The notes beneath the pieces were generated by a model. That model searched no databases and was not told the DNA's origin. It saw nothing but the letters and a program-made list of their open reading frames with translations. Below are positions 41,873-50,669 of a DNA stretch of 59,551 nucleotides, one piece after another (positions within the stretch are counted from its first letter, which is position 1; the number at the start of each line of letters is the position of its first letter). The position numbers and the translations under genes were made by a program. This DNA comes from Aphodosoma sp045631465 (GTDB lineage Bacteria; Bacteroidota; Bacteroidia; Bacteroidales; Paludibacteraceae). The stretch lies in NCBI GenBank assembly GCA_045631465.1, contig JAZQUV010000043.1, positions 1-59,551 of the forward strand, read 5' to 3'.

Positions 41873-42930
41873 TTTATTCTTAATTCTCTTCTAGTGGGGT
41901 AGTTGCTTCTGAAGTGTTCGAACTTTTGGGGTTCGGCTTTTAGTGCGTCGCTGTCGGCGAGGATGTTGTAATTGTTTAGTAATTCGTCTTTTAACTCGTC
42001 GCCTTCTTTGTCGGTTGTTTTTTTCTCTGATAGACCCTCAATCGTGTTAGGTGTGATGTTGAGTGCTATGGCTACAGCTTGTACGACTTGCTGAGTTGCG
42101 TTGAGTTTTCCGTCGGCAGAGTAGCCAGCAATGTGAGGTGTAGCAATTAGGGCGCGTTGGCGTAGTTCAGAGTTTGTTTCGGGCTCGCCTTCCCAACAGT
42201 CAATAGCTATATTTGAAAGTTGAAAGTTGAAAGTTGAAAGTTGAGAAAGATGCGATAGTAATGCATTTTCGTTGATTATTCCTCCTCGGGCGGCATTGAT
42301 GATGAGGGATGGGGTGTTGTTGGGGGTGTTTTCTTGCAATGTTTTGAAAAACTCCTCTTCAGCTAAGTGGTATGTCGGAAATTTGCCTTCGCGGGTTAGA
42401 GGGGTGTGGAATGTTATCACGTCGCACTCGCGGGCTATGGTGTGTAAATCGACATATTTATCAGGATTTTCTAACGCTAATGGAGGGTCGTTGAGCAAAA
42501 CATTCATCCCCAATTTGTGTGCCAATCGTTCGACGCGTTTGCCTACATGTCCGTGCCCTACGATGCCGATAGTTTTGCCTGCGAGTGAGCAGTTATGTTC
42601 GTTTGTCCACACAGCGAGGGCAGAGCCTACCCATTGAGCCACCGATTCGGCATTGCATCCAGGCGCATTGGTCCATTGTATGTTGTGCGTATCGCAATAT
42701 TCAGTATCGATGTGGTCGATACCAATAGTGGCAGTGGCAATCATTTTTACTCGAGAACCTTCTAATAGTGCGGCATTGCATCGTGTGCGAGTTCTCACAA
42801 TCAGAGCGTCGGCATTCATCGCCTTGTCGTGCGTAATATCTTTTGCAACAAGATATTCGACTTCGGCTACATCGTCAAAAGCACCACGTATGTATGGAAT
42901 ATTTGCGTCGATTATTATTCTCGGTTTCAT
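41845..42930 (-). CDS. pdxB: erythronate-4-phosphate dehydrogenase
   Basis: A 361-residue NAD-dependent dehydrogenase of vitamin B6 synthesis. The start MKPRIIIDANIPYI, then IGIVGHGHVGKRVE (NAD fold), NAARGGIINENAL and IATPHIAGYS are PdxB features. Residues ~227-238 (LSTFNFQLS) come from a CTTTCAACTTTCAAC repeat word. The last seven residues (MFSCLHV) and the stop lie in an AGACATGAAGACA arm, so the C-terminus is repeat-derived. The -7 box ends only 5 bp before the ATG, suggesting a leaderless transcript. Confidence 0.88.
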   Translation of the reverse strand: MKPRIIIDANIPYIRGAFDDVAEVEYLVAKDITHDKAMNADALIVRTRTRCNAALLEGSRVKMIATATIGIDHIDTEYCDTHNIQWTNAPGCNAESVAQWVGSALAVWTNEHNCSLAGKTIGIVGHGHVGKRVERLAHKLGMNVLLNDPPLALENPDKYVDLHTIARECDVITFHTPLTREGKFPTYHLAEEEFFKTLQENTPNNTPSLIINAARGGIINENALLSHLSQLSTFNFQLSNIAIDCWEGEPETNSELRQRALIATPHIAGYSADGKLNATQQVVQAVAIALNITPNTIEGLSEKKTTDKEGDELKDELLNNYNILADSDALKAEPQKFEHFRSNYPTRRELRIKNMFSCLHV

Positions 42931-42935
42931 GAATG

Positions 42936-42943
42936 CAAAGTTA
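42936..42943 (-). promoter_or_regulatory. pdxB promoter, leaderless layout
   Basis: Minus strand TAACTTTG, then CATTC, then ATG. Transcription should begin within a base or two of the start codon. Confidence 0.6.
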
Positions 42944-43161
42944 CAAAAAAAAACTGACATATATGCCATTTTGGCATAATTTAACTTTTCGACATGAAGA
43001 CATGAGAACATGATTTTTATTTGCCCACAAATTTCTATCGCATTCGCTCAAGGACCGTTGGTTCATGAATTAACACAAATAAAAAAGTAGTGGGTATTTG
43101 TGATTATTTGTGGGAGGATAATCTTATTTTTTTGTACTTCTGTCTTGATATATAGGATATG
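42944..43161. repeat. repeat spacer between pgeF and pdxB
   Basis: Contains an arm GACATGAAGACATGAGAACA (42993) and a word with AAGGACCGTTGGTTCATGAA. No gene. Confidence 0.6.
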
Positions 43162-43941
43162 TTATTTTGTTTTTAGGATTATCCCCGAAAATATTCTTCC
43201 AGAATTGATTCCAAATCTTCGAGCAGAGAAGAATTTGGTGGAATTTTGGTAGGTGCACATATCTGATATCTCTATGTTTTCGGTCTTGAAGCCACATTCC
43301 AATAGTTCGAACCTTACGGCGCGTTGAAGAGAGAGGTGCGACTTTGTCCAATCGGCGCGGTCGATGAAAATATCTTCGATAGGGAAACCAACTTTGGCAA
43401 ATTGAGTTTTCAGTTCGTCGCCTACCTCGTAAATCTCGGTCGAGATAGCAGGACCGACGGCGCATAGCAAATCAGATGCTACAGAGCCAAAGTCGCGTTT
43501 CATTATCTCGATGCCTTTTGTCACGATTCGGCTTGCGAGACCACGCCAACCAGCATGTATTGCAGCCGCAGCATGGTGGGTAGGGTCGTAGAGGAGTACA
43601 GGTAGGCAGTCGGCAGTATTGATGCCTATGCACGAGCCTTTTAGGTTGCTTATCAAGCCATCGGTATCTTCGAGATCGATGCCCGGGTGGATGCGTTTCA
43701 CGTTGCTCGAGTGCGTTTGTCGTGGCACGAATAGCATTTCGCATTCGATGTTGTGGTATTGGCAAAAGAGTTGACGATTGAGGACTACATGGTCGGGGTT
43801 GTCGCCAACATAGTGGCAGAGGTTGAGTGAGCCATACGCCTCTTGGCTTATGCCCTCAGTGCCATTGACAAAATAGCCCTCTCGTTCGGTCGAGAAGGCT
43901 ATCATTCTATCTTCGTAAGGCTTAAAAATTTTGTAGTTCAT
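43162..43941 (-). CDS. pgeF: multi-copper laccase-domain purine nucleosidase-type protein
   Basis: A 259-residue protein of the YfiH/PgeF (LACC1-like) family. It has LNLCHYVGDNPDHVVLNR, VPRQTHSSNVK, TADCLPVLLYDPTH and the signature AIHAGWRGLASRIV with the zinc-binding His and Cys residues. Members cleave purine nucleosides and help edit peptidoglycan. Its 5' end overlaps the upstream membrane protein gene by 20 bp, so they are co-transcribed. Confidence 0.88.
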   Translation of the reverse strand: MNYKIFKPYEDRMIAFSTEREGYFVNGTEGISQEAYGSLNLCHYVGDNPDHVVLNRQLFCQYHNIECEMLFVPRQTHSSNVKRIHPGIDLEDTDGLISNLKGSCIGINTADCLPVLLYDPTHHAAAAIHAGWRGLASRIVTKGIEIMKRDFGSVASDLLCAVGPAISTEIYEVGDELKTQFAKVGFPIEDIFIDRADWTKSHLSLQRAVRFELLECGFKTENIEISDMCTYQNSTKFFSARRFGINSGRIFSGIILKTK

Positions 43942-44641
43942 CGTACAAATTTTTAGTTGCTTCAGCGTCGTAAAGATTTAGAATCGTATATTTACCTTCG
44001 CTTTTTATCACAATAACAGGTTCTTTGGCATTGTGGATGAATAGTTTGCAAGCGCCCCACTCGTCAAGGCGGAAGTTGCCTTTTGCCACTTGGCCATCGT
44101 TGTATCCGTTGGTGCGCATTTTCACCTTAGGCAATTCGTTCATCATAGCCATATAGATAGTGTCGATATTCTCTTTTGCGATAGTGAAGCCATACATACC
44201 ACCGATAGTCAAACCATTCTCATCTACAGTAACCTTGCTCTCCATTTTGCCACCGATGAATAGACCCACCACCAAGAATAGCGACAAAGCCACCACCGTA
44301 GCCGCGATAGTCATCTCCTTTTTTGATTGAGGATTTTTGTCATAGCGGCGAGTGCGCGCCATCATGTAGCCAGTCATCGCAAACACGATGATAATGAGTG
44401 CGTATAAACTCCAATTGCCTTTCACGAAGTAGTTCACGATGCCGACCAAAATCAATCCCAAGCCACCGCATACCATTGATTTGCAGTATAATTCTTGCAA
44501 GCCTTTGATGTCGATATTTTTGCGTTTTTCTTCGCTAGCATAGCGCCAACTTTTTATCATCCATGGTGATTTCAGAGTGATGAAGCCCATTGCGATAAGA
44601 AATAGGCCAAGAAAAATTGTTGTTGTAACCATTGTAATCAT
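43922..44641 (-). CDS. DUF3784-like membrane protein
   Basis: A 239-residue protein when started at MITMVTTTIFLGLF; a start three codons later is also possible, and the upstream frame is repeat sequence. Four hydrophobic segments (about 5-21, 53-69, 75-92, 110-130) are followed by a soluble PH-like part (VDENGLTIGGMYGFTIAKENIDTI…). This layout is seen in Bacteroides DUF3784-type proteins; function unknown. It overlaps pgeF downstream. Confidence 0.65.
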   Translation of the reverse strand: MITMVTTTIFLGLFLIAMGFITLKSPWMIKSWRYASEEKRKNIDIKGLQELYCKSMVCGGLGLILVGIVNYFVKGNWSLYALIIIVFAMTGYMMARTRRYDKNPQSKKEMTIAATVVALSLFLVVGLFIGGKMESKVTVDENGLTIGGMYGFTIAKENIDTIYMAMMNELPKVKMRTNGYNDGQVAKGNFRLDEWGACKLFIHNAKEPVIVIKSEGKYTILNLYDAEATKNLYDELQNF

Positions 44642-45124
44642 AGTGTTGAAAGTTGAAAGTTTTTCGCTTCGCTCAAGGTTCTTGCTTTGCAAAAACTCGA
44701 CACTAAAGACAGATTTTTTAACTCGCTACGCTCGTTTTTTTATTCTCTCACGGAGGTTTTTTCTCTCACACGAAACGCACGGAGCTCACGGAAAGATTAT
44801 TTGTTTTTTAGAACTCGCTGTTTGACTTCGTCAAAAGCGCTCGACGGAATTCACGGATAATAAATGGTCAACAGACCCCCTCCCCCTTCGGGGACTCCCC
44901 CTAACTTAGGGGGAGAGTTCGATGGCAGGCTTAGGGAGCGTGGGTCATGGAATTTTATTTAATCTCCCACAGATAGCACAGATTTAAAAGATTTTTTTTC
45001 TTCTTCTTCTTTTGATGCGCTCTTTGCTACGCAAAAATCGCGCTACAGATGCACACAGATTTTTTACTGCCTTTGGCAGGCTCAGGGGCTGTTGGTTATT
45101 ATAAATTATTTGTAAATAAATAAT
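44642..45124. repeat. 480-bp repeat-word spacer
   Basis: It includes TTTGAC TTC GTCAAA (44821-44835) and TTTGC TAC GCAAA (45023-45035) mini-hairpins with the GATGCGCTC flank, CACACGAAACGCACGGAG words, the CCCCCTAACTTAGGGGGA hairpin (~44890-44910) and TCTCCCACAGATAGCACAGA (44961). No gene. Confidence 0.75.
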
Positions 45125-46855
45125 ATGAATACATCTCATCATATATCATCGGTGTTTCGGTTCTTGAATGAGAGGGCGGAGTATGCGGTGCTGAGGAATT
45201 ATCAGGGGTTGCCGGATGATAATAGTAGTCGTGATATTGACATCATTATCTCGAAACGGTGCTTTAGGGAGATTAAACGGGAACTGGTGGAGTGCCTCTG
45301 CCAGAAGGGGTGGCGTATTGTTACTTACTTGAATAGCGATAGGTTGATTACGTTTGTGTGCGCGAAAAATGTGGAGCATGAGACGGAGATTGTGCAGTGG
45401 GACTTTTTTGTGAATACGTCGGTGTGGGGCGTGGAGCTGATGGGCGCGGAGGAGTTTTTGGAACATAGGGTGTGGAATGGGTTTTTGTGGCATGTGGATG
45501 TGGTGGGTGAGTTTTTGGATAAGTATCTGTATAATCGTGCGGTGGGGGCGAAGTATCCTGCAAAATATGAGAATATTAGATTACAGATTATAGATAATAG
45601 TCAACAGGACTCGCTTTGCTCGTTGGTTTTATCTCCCACAGATGACACAGATAACACTGATCTTAATTCTTCTTCTTTGATTCGCTCTCTTGCTGCGCAA
45701 GAAGTCGCTCGTCAGATTTACACAGATTTTAACGCCGGCGAACCAACGGTCTTGAGCCGAAGGGCGAAAAATGCTTCGGCATCTTCCGTGAGTTCCGTGA
45801 GAGAAAAAGAAAGTTCCGTGGGAGATAAATCAAATTCGGATGCTAAAAAATCTGTGGAAATCCAGAGAGCGCTTTTGACGAAGTCAAACAGCGAATCGTT
45901 AAATCCGAATGGTAAAAAATCTTTTAAATCTGTGGAATCTGTGGGAGATAATCACTCCGAAGGAGTAACTTCCGTGAGAAAAAAAGAGATTTCTGTGAGC
46001 AAAGAAAAAATATCAGTGAGGGTTTCTTCGAAACTCAATGAGGTGTTTGGGTGTGGGGATATGGTGGTGTGTGATGGAATGAGTGGTAGGCGGTTGTTGT
46101 GGAATGCGGTGAAGTGGAATCTTAAGCGTAGGCCTTTGGGGTTGATTGCGGGGGTGTGTGCGTTTGTGTATACTTTTGTGAGGAATTATTTGTGCTCGAA
46201 TACGGGTTTCTCAATAGGATTTACTGGTCCGGATGGGGTGGGTAAGACGACGGTGATTGATATGCTGATTGCTCGCTTGGGGGATGTGTTCCGTACCGCA
46301 CACTTGTATATGCACTTCCGCCCTATGCTGTTCGGCAATCTGGGTGAGGTGGCGCATTCGGCTGGTCTGAAAAAAGAGGTGGACCGCGAATATACGAATC
46401 CGCACCGTGGCGGACGCGTGGGGGTGGTGAGCTCGCTGGTGAGGTTGGTATACTACTCGGTGGACTATATTGCGGGCTATTGGCTGAAGGTGAAGTCGCA
46501 GATACGCATCACGAGGTTGGTGATTTTTGATAGATACTATACGGATGTGATTTGTGATAGTCGTCGTAGTAGGATTTTTTTGAACTACAGGTTTTTGTAT
46601 TGGTTTGGTTGGGTGTTTGTGCCGAGGTTGGATTATAATGTGTTGCTGACGGCTGGAACGGAGACTATATTGGGACGCAAGCAGGAGTTGACGCGCGAGG
46701 GGATTGAGGCGATTAATGAGAAGATTGATTATCTGGCGGAGAAGAGGGGGTACAAGAAGGTGATGAATGAGGGTACGGCGGAAGAGGCGGTGACGGAGGT
46801 GCTGGAGTGGGTGTTTGCGGAGCAACATAGGAAGAACTTGAAACGAATTTTGTAG
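45125..46855 (+). CDS. P-loop kinase-like polysaccharide gene with large repeat insert
   Basis: A 576-residue frame. Residues 1-~150 look like a nucleotidyltransferase-like domain (FLNERAEYAVLRNYQGLPDD…RDIDIII). Residues ~303-576 hold a P-loop kinase of the thymidylate-kinase type (GFTGPDGVGKTTVIDML, later VIFDRYYTDVI). Both parts occur together in Bacteroidota surface polysaccharide loci. Residues ~155-303 (LSPTDDTDNTD…, SSVSSVREKESS…) are pure repeat words found in spacers, read through in frame for about 445 bp. Without them the protein would be ~428 residues. Whether it still folds is unknown. Confidence 0.75.
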   Translation: MNTSHHISSVFRFLNERAEYAVLRNYQGLPDDNSSRDIDIIISKRCFREIKRELVECLCQKGWRIVTYLNSDRLITFVCAKNVEHETEIVQWDFFVNTSVWGVELMGAEEFLEHRVWNGFLWHVDVVGEFLDKYLYNRAVGAKYPAKYENIRLQIIDNSQQDSLCSLVLSPTDDTDNTDLNSSSLIRSLAAQEVARQIYTDFNAGEPTVLSRRAKNASASSVSSVREKESSVGDKSNSDAKKSVEIQRALLTKSNSESLNPNGKKSFKSVESVGDNHSEGVTSVRKKEISVSKEKISVRVSSKLNEVFGCGDMVVCDGMSGRRLLWNAVKWNLKRRPLGLIAGVCAFVYTFVRNYLCSNTGFSIGFTGPDGVGKTTVIDMLIARLGDVFRTAHLYMHFRPMLFGNLGEVAHSAGLKKEVDREYTNPHRGGRVGVVSSLVRLVYYSVDYIAGYWLKVKSQIRITRLVIFDRYYTDVICDSRRSRIFLNYRFLYWFGWVFVPRLDYNVLLTAGTETILGRKQELTREGIEAINEKIDYLAEKRGYKKVMNEGTAEEAVTEVLEWVFAEQHRKNLKRIL

Positions 46856-46919
46856 TTTTTCTCTCTTTTAGTCTCACATGGATTTTTTTAATCTCTTTTA
46901 GTCTCACATGGATTTTTTT

Positions 46920-47576
46920 AATCGCCCACAGATAGCACAGATTTAAAAGATTTTTTGTTATTGTGGTGAAAATAAGTTATGTGAGAATAAATAATAGTTT
47001 TGTGGAATTGTTAAGTTTTTTTGATTCGCTCGTTTTAGACTATGTCTAAAACATTGCTCGTCAGATTTGCACAGATTTTTATATTATGGAAATAAATGAT
47101 ATAACATATAAAGTACGCGGAGCAATATTTGCTGTGTATAATGCTTTAGGTCCAGGTTTATTGGAGAGTGTGTATGAATTGGCTTTGATGCATGAATTAA
47201 GTAAACAGGGATTGAATGTTAAACGACAAGTTAAAATAGATGTTTACTATGATAATGTTTTGTTAGAAACTGATTTTAGATTAGATATATTAGTGGAAGA
47301 TAGTGTGATTATAGAGTTAAAATCAGTTGAAGCAATTAAAGATGTTCATCATAAACAGTTGCTTACATATATGCGTTTAGCAAAGAAGAGTGCTGGTATA
47401 TTAGTTAATTTTAATACAGATAAAATAACAGAATCTATATTTAGAAAAGTATTATAACTCGCGAAGCGAGTTGTAATCTGTGAAAATCTGTAGCGCGATT
47501 TCGACGCAGTCGAGAGCGCATCAAAAAAAAGAAGAAAAGAATCTGAGAAATCTGTGTAATCTGTGGGAGATAAAAA
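46920..47576. mobile_element. inverted-arm cassette carrying a GxxExxY gene (candidate)
   Basis: The left arm CGCCCACAGATAGCACAGAT (46923) and right arm AATCTGTGTAATCTGTGGGA (47549) are inverted repeats (about 18 of 21 match). Inside each lies a second inverted word with a mini-hairpin: GATTCGCTC + GTTTTAGAC TAT GTCTAAAAC (47032-47052) on the left, and TCGAC GCA GTCGA + GAGCGCATC (47501-47519) on the right. A GxxExxY gene is between. A partial GxxExxY gene at 51783 is flanked by the same word families. I infer a small non-autonomous or nuclease-linked element. Confidence 0.4.
47086..47457 (+). CDS. GxxExxY protein (PDDEXK_3-like)
   Basis: A 123-residue protein with GPGLLESVYELAL (the GxxExxY motif), then LETDFRLDILVEDSVIIELKSVEAI, in which D, E and K fit a PD-(D/E)XK nuclease-like core, and QLLTYMRLAKKSAGILVNF. 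The family is widespread in Bacteroidota; its biochemical role is not established. AT-rich codon use differs from the G-rich polysaccharide genes on both sides, and it is enclosed by inverted repeat words. Confidence 0.85.
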   Translation: MEINDITYKVRGAIFAVYNALGPGLLESVYELALMHELSKQGLNVKRQVKIDVYYDNVLLETDFRLDILVEDSVIIELKSVEAIKDVHHKQLLTYMRLAKKSAGILVNFNTDKITESIFRKVL

Positions 47577-47589
47577 AATGTGATAAAAT

Positions 47590-49332
47590 ATGAAGGAGAA
47601 GATTTTTGTGTCGGCGTATGCTTGTGAGCCGGGGTTGGGTAGCGAGATTGGTGTGGGGTGGCATTGGGTGTTGGAGATGTCGAGATATTTCGAACTGTGG
47701 GTGCTTACACGCGAGAGTAATCGTCGCACTATTGAAACTTGGATTGATGAACACCCTGAATTTGACAAGATTCATTGGGTGTATTATGACTTGCCTCGAT
47801 GGGCGCGCCGCTGGAAACGTGGTATGCGGGGGGTGAGGATATACTATATGCTGTGGCAATGGCTGTCGGATGGGATTGTGCGACGCACGATGCAGGAGAA
47901 TGGGATTGACACCTATCATCTGTTGACATACGGCAATGCGATGTGGCCCGCGAGTAGATATGGCATGAAGCAACGATTTGTGTGGGGACCTGTGAGTGCG
48001 GGGGTGTCGTTGCCTCGTGAATTCACGAAGGGGTTTTCGTGGAAGAGTAGGTTGAAAGAGGAGGTGCAGAGAGTGATGAGGGGGCTGTTGCCGTTGAATG
48101 TGGGGTTTAGAAGAAGATGCAGGAATGCGGATTTGATATTGTGCAAGACGGATGACACTATAGAGTGTGTGCCTGAGAAATGGAGAGGGAAGTGCGTGCA
48201 GATGACGGATGTGGCGGTGGAGGTGCGTGATGCGGAGAGATATATGATGCCTAAGAGGTATGACGACGCGAAGGTGAATTATGTGATGGCGGGGACGTTG
48301 GTGGGGTGGAGAACGATAGATGTGCTGTTGGAAAGCTGGAAGCTTTGTCAACAGTCGACGGATTCTTTGTCTCACACGGAATGCACGGATAACACGGAAA
48401 ATTTATCTAATCTTTCTTTTGATTCGCTCTCTTGCTGCGCAAGAAGTCGCTCTACGGATGATACGGATTTTAATGCTTCGCATGTCAACAGTAGACAGAC
48501 AACGGTCAACAGACAACGGTCAACAGACAACGATCAACAGTCAACAGTCAACATTACTCCCTTTGGTCGTGATTTTTGCTCGGCTCAGCATAGCACAAGC
48601 AAGCTTGACTCTGCTTTCGCTTATCGCAAAAAGTCAACGGATTCTTTGTCTCACACGGAGGACACGGAATGCACGGAATTTTTTCGCCAAAGGCTCAAAG
48701 ACCGTTGGTTGACGCTTCGCGTGCCATCCGGACTTGATTTTTCTCCCACAGATGACACAGATTGCTCAGATTCTAATTCTTCTTTTTCATTGATTCGCTC
48801 TTTGACTTCGTCAAAAATCGCTCGTCAGATTGACACGGATTTTGATGCTTCGCATGTCAACGGTCAACAGTCAACGGTCAACTTTCAACTTTTCATTGTG
48901 GGTGATGGGCCGGAGAGGGGAAGATTGGAGCGGATGGTGGATGAGTTGGGGTTGAGGGAGTCGGTGCGGTTTGTGGGACAGGTGGATATGGAGACTTATT
49001 ATTCGTATATTGCTCAGGCGGATGTGGTGGTGAATTCGTGCTTCCGTGAGGGGGCGGTGACGGTGTCGTTCGATTCGATGGCTATGGGTAAACCGCTGAT
49101 ATGTTTTGACACGGGGGGATATACTCACTATTTTGCTCCGGAGTATAGCCGCGTGATAAAGGGCGTGAAATCGCGCACTGAGGCTGTGGAGAGATTGGCA
49201 CAAGCGATGGCGGAATTGGCAGATAGGGAGTTGTGTGCACAGATGGGGGCTGAGGCGAAACGGAATAGTGGGTTGTATGATTGGGAGCATAAAGGAATTG
49301 TGATAAAAGATTTGATTGAAAAACATGTATAG
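47590..49332 (+). CDS. family 4 glycosyltransferase with ~180-residue repeat insert
   Basis: A 580-residue frame. Residues 1-~252 are a GT-B N-terminal domain (FVSAYACEPGLGSEIGVGWHW…). Residues ~433-580 are the C-terminal GT4 domain (FIVGDGPERGRLERM…GAVTVSFDSMAMGKPLICFDTGG). The ~180 residues between (TDSLSHTECTDNTEN…, DDTDCSDSNSS…) are encoded by about 540 bp of spacer-type repeat words without any stop, including two stem-varying hairpins (48430-48444 and 48801-48815). Removing them gives ~400 residues, the usual GT4 size. It likely adds a sugar in surface polysaccharide synthesis if the insert is tolerated between the two domains. Confidence 0.82.
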   Translation: MKEKIFVSAYACEPGLGSEIGVGWHWVLEMSRYFELWVLTRESNRRTIETWIDEHPEFDKIHWVYYDLPRWARRWKRGMRGVRIYYMLWQWLSDGIVRRTMQENGIDTYHLLTYGNAMWPASRYGMKQRFVWGPVSAGVSLPREFTKGFSWKSRLKEEVQRVMRGLLPLNVGFRRRCRNADLILCKTDDTIECVPEKWRGKCVQMTDVAVEVRDAERYMMPKRYDDAKVNYVMAGTLVGWRTIDVLLESWKLCQQSTDSLSHTECTDNTENLSNLSFDSLSCCARSRSTDDTDFNASHVNSRQTTVNRQRSTDNDQQSTVNITPFGRDFCSAQHSTSKLDSAFAYRKKSTDSLSHTEDTECTEFFRQRLKDRWLTLRVPSGLDFSPTDDTDCSDSNSSFSLIRSLTSSKIARQIDTDFDASHVNGQQSTVNFQLFIVGDGPERGRLERMVDELGLRESVRFVGQVDMETYYSYIAQADVVVNSCFREGAVTVSFDSMAMGKPLICFDTGGYTHYFAPEYSRVIKGVKSRTEAVERLAQAMAELADRELCAQMGAEAKRNSGLYDWEHKGIVIKDLIEKHV

Positions 49333-49339
49333 TTAGGAT

Positions 49340-50386
49340 ATGTTTTACAAGATACGAAATAGTGATGGCAAATGTTGGCTGATGCCGGTGGAGAATGTGA
49401 GGATGGGGTTGGCACTATATCAGCCGAGCGGATGGAAGGGACGACTGTTGAAACGGTGGTTCCCATACGTGCATTGGTCGAAGTGGGTGAGAAGGGTGTT
49501 GAAGATTGAGATGGTGGAGCATGCGATGGAGGGGGATTTGAAGAGGGTGATTTGTAGTGCGTTTGGGGTGAGTGGGTTTGAGTATTCGGTGTTTGAGGGG
49601 ACGCCTTCGGTGCATAGGAAAACTACGATACAGGTGTGGAAGGGAGAGAGGATTTTGGGGTATGTGAAGATGACGAGGAGTGAGGAGGTGGGGAGGTTGT
49701 TTGAGAGGGAGGCGAGTTTTTTGAATGAAATGAGGAGTGAGGAATTAGGAATTATGAATGTGCCAATGGTGAAGGTGGTGAGATGTGGTGCGTTGTTTGT
49801 GCTTTTGCAAACTACTCGGAAGACGTTGCGGTCGAAGGTGGTGCATGAGTGGGGGGCGTTGCAGGAGGATTTTTTGAAGAGGTTATATGTGGCTACGGCG
49901 AAGGAGATAGCATGGGAGGAGAGTGATGTGGCGCAGGCGTTGCGTGATTTGCGTGGACATGTGGATTGGTTGCCAGGGGGTGTGGATGGTGATGTGGTAG
50001 TGCGACGCATTGATGCGGTGATGGAGCGTATGGTGGGCAAGAGGGTGAGGTATGGTGTGTATCATGGGGATTTTACGCCATGGAATATGTTTGTGGAAGG
50101 GGGTGAGTTGTTTGTGTTTGATTGGGAGTATGCGGGGAGAACGTATCCGATGGGGTTGGATCGTTACCACTTTTGGATGCAGACGGCAGTGTTTGAAAAG
50201 CATTGGGGTGTGGCGGAGTTGAAGAGATATATTGGTTCGGCGGATGGGAAGTGGATTGATGGGGAGATGTTAGAGATGTATGTGTTGGATGTGATGTCGA
50301 AATATGTGATGCGTGAAGGCGGAAAGGTGAAGGAGTTGGGGATGTTTGGTGTGTGGGGAGGGATGATGGATATAATAGTCCCGTAG
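49340..50386 (+). CDS. APH-like phosphotransferase in polysaccharide locus
   Basis: A 348-residue protein of the protein-kinase-like / aminoglycoside phosphotransferase fold. The catalytic loop is HGDFTPWN at 242-249 and the metal-binding segment is FDWEYAG. A lysine region around VWKGERILGYVKMTRSEEVGR would bind ATP. Such genes sit in Bacteroidota exopolysaccharide clusters, presumably acting on a sugar or lipid. It starts 7 bp after the glycosyltransferase stop, so the two form an operon. Confidence 0.75.
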   Translation: MFYKIRNSDGKCWLMPVENVRMGLALYQPSGWKGRLLKRWFPYVHWSKWVRRVLKIEMVEHAMEGDLKRVICSAFGVSGFEYSVFEGTPSVHRKTTIQVWKGERILGYVKMTRSEEVGRLFEREASFLNEMRSEELGIMNVPMVKVVRCGALFVLLQTTRKTLRSKVVHEWGALQEDFLKRLYVATAKEIAWEESDVAQALRDLRGHVDWLPGGVDGDVVVRRIDAVMERMVGKRVRYGVYHGDFTPWNMFVEGGELFVFDWEYAGRTYPMGLDRYHFWMQTAVFEKHWGVAELKRYIGSADGKWIDGEMLEMYVLDVMSKYVMREGGKVKELGMFGVWGGMMDIIVP

Positions 50387-50669
50387 GGTAGATAGTGCGA
50401 CCCCCCATGGGGTCGGGGGTAGAGTGTGGGATGTGTTTATCCGCAGGTAACCTCCCTGCGGTCGGATTTTTTCGTTAAACTCAAGTTTTTTGCTGTGCTC
50501 GGCATAGATCAAGTAAACTTGACTTTGCTCTCGCTTGTAGCAAAAAATTCCCGCGGTTACTACTTCGTGTGTCTCCTCCGGAGACTTTCTACTATTCTAC
50601 CCCTACGAGGTTTTGTTTATCTGTCTTTTTGTCAAAAAAAATTCTGATCAGTGGGAAATAAATAGTTTT
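50387..50669. repeat. repeat-word spacer
   Basis: Contains ACCCCCCATGGGGTCGGGGG, a GGCATAGA + TCAAGT AA ACTTGA mini-hairpin (50509-50522) with CTTTGCTCTCGCTT after it, and GTCTCCTCCGGAGAC. No gene. Confidence 0.7.

Noticed and set aside
47349..47768. Minus-strand 139-residue frame across the GxxExxY end and glycosyltransferase start.
   Set aside because: Antisense to two supported genes and translated repeat words.
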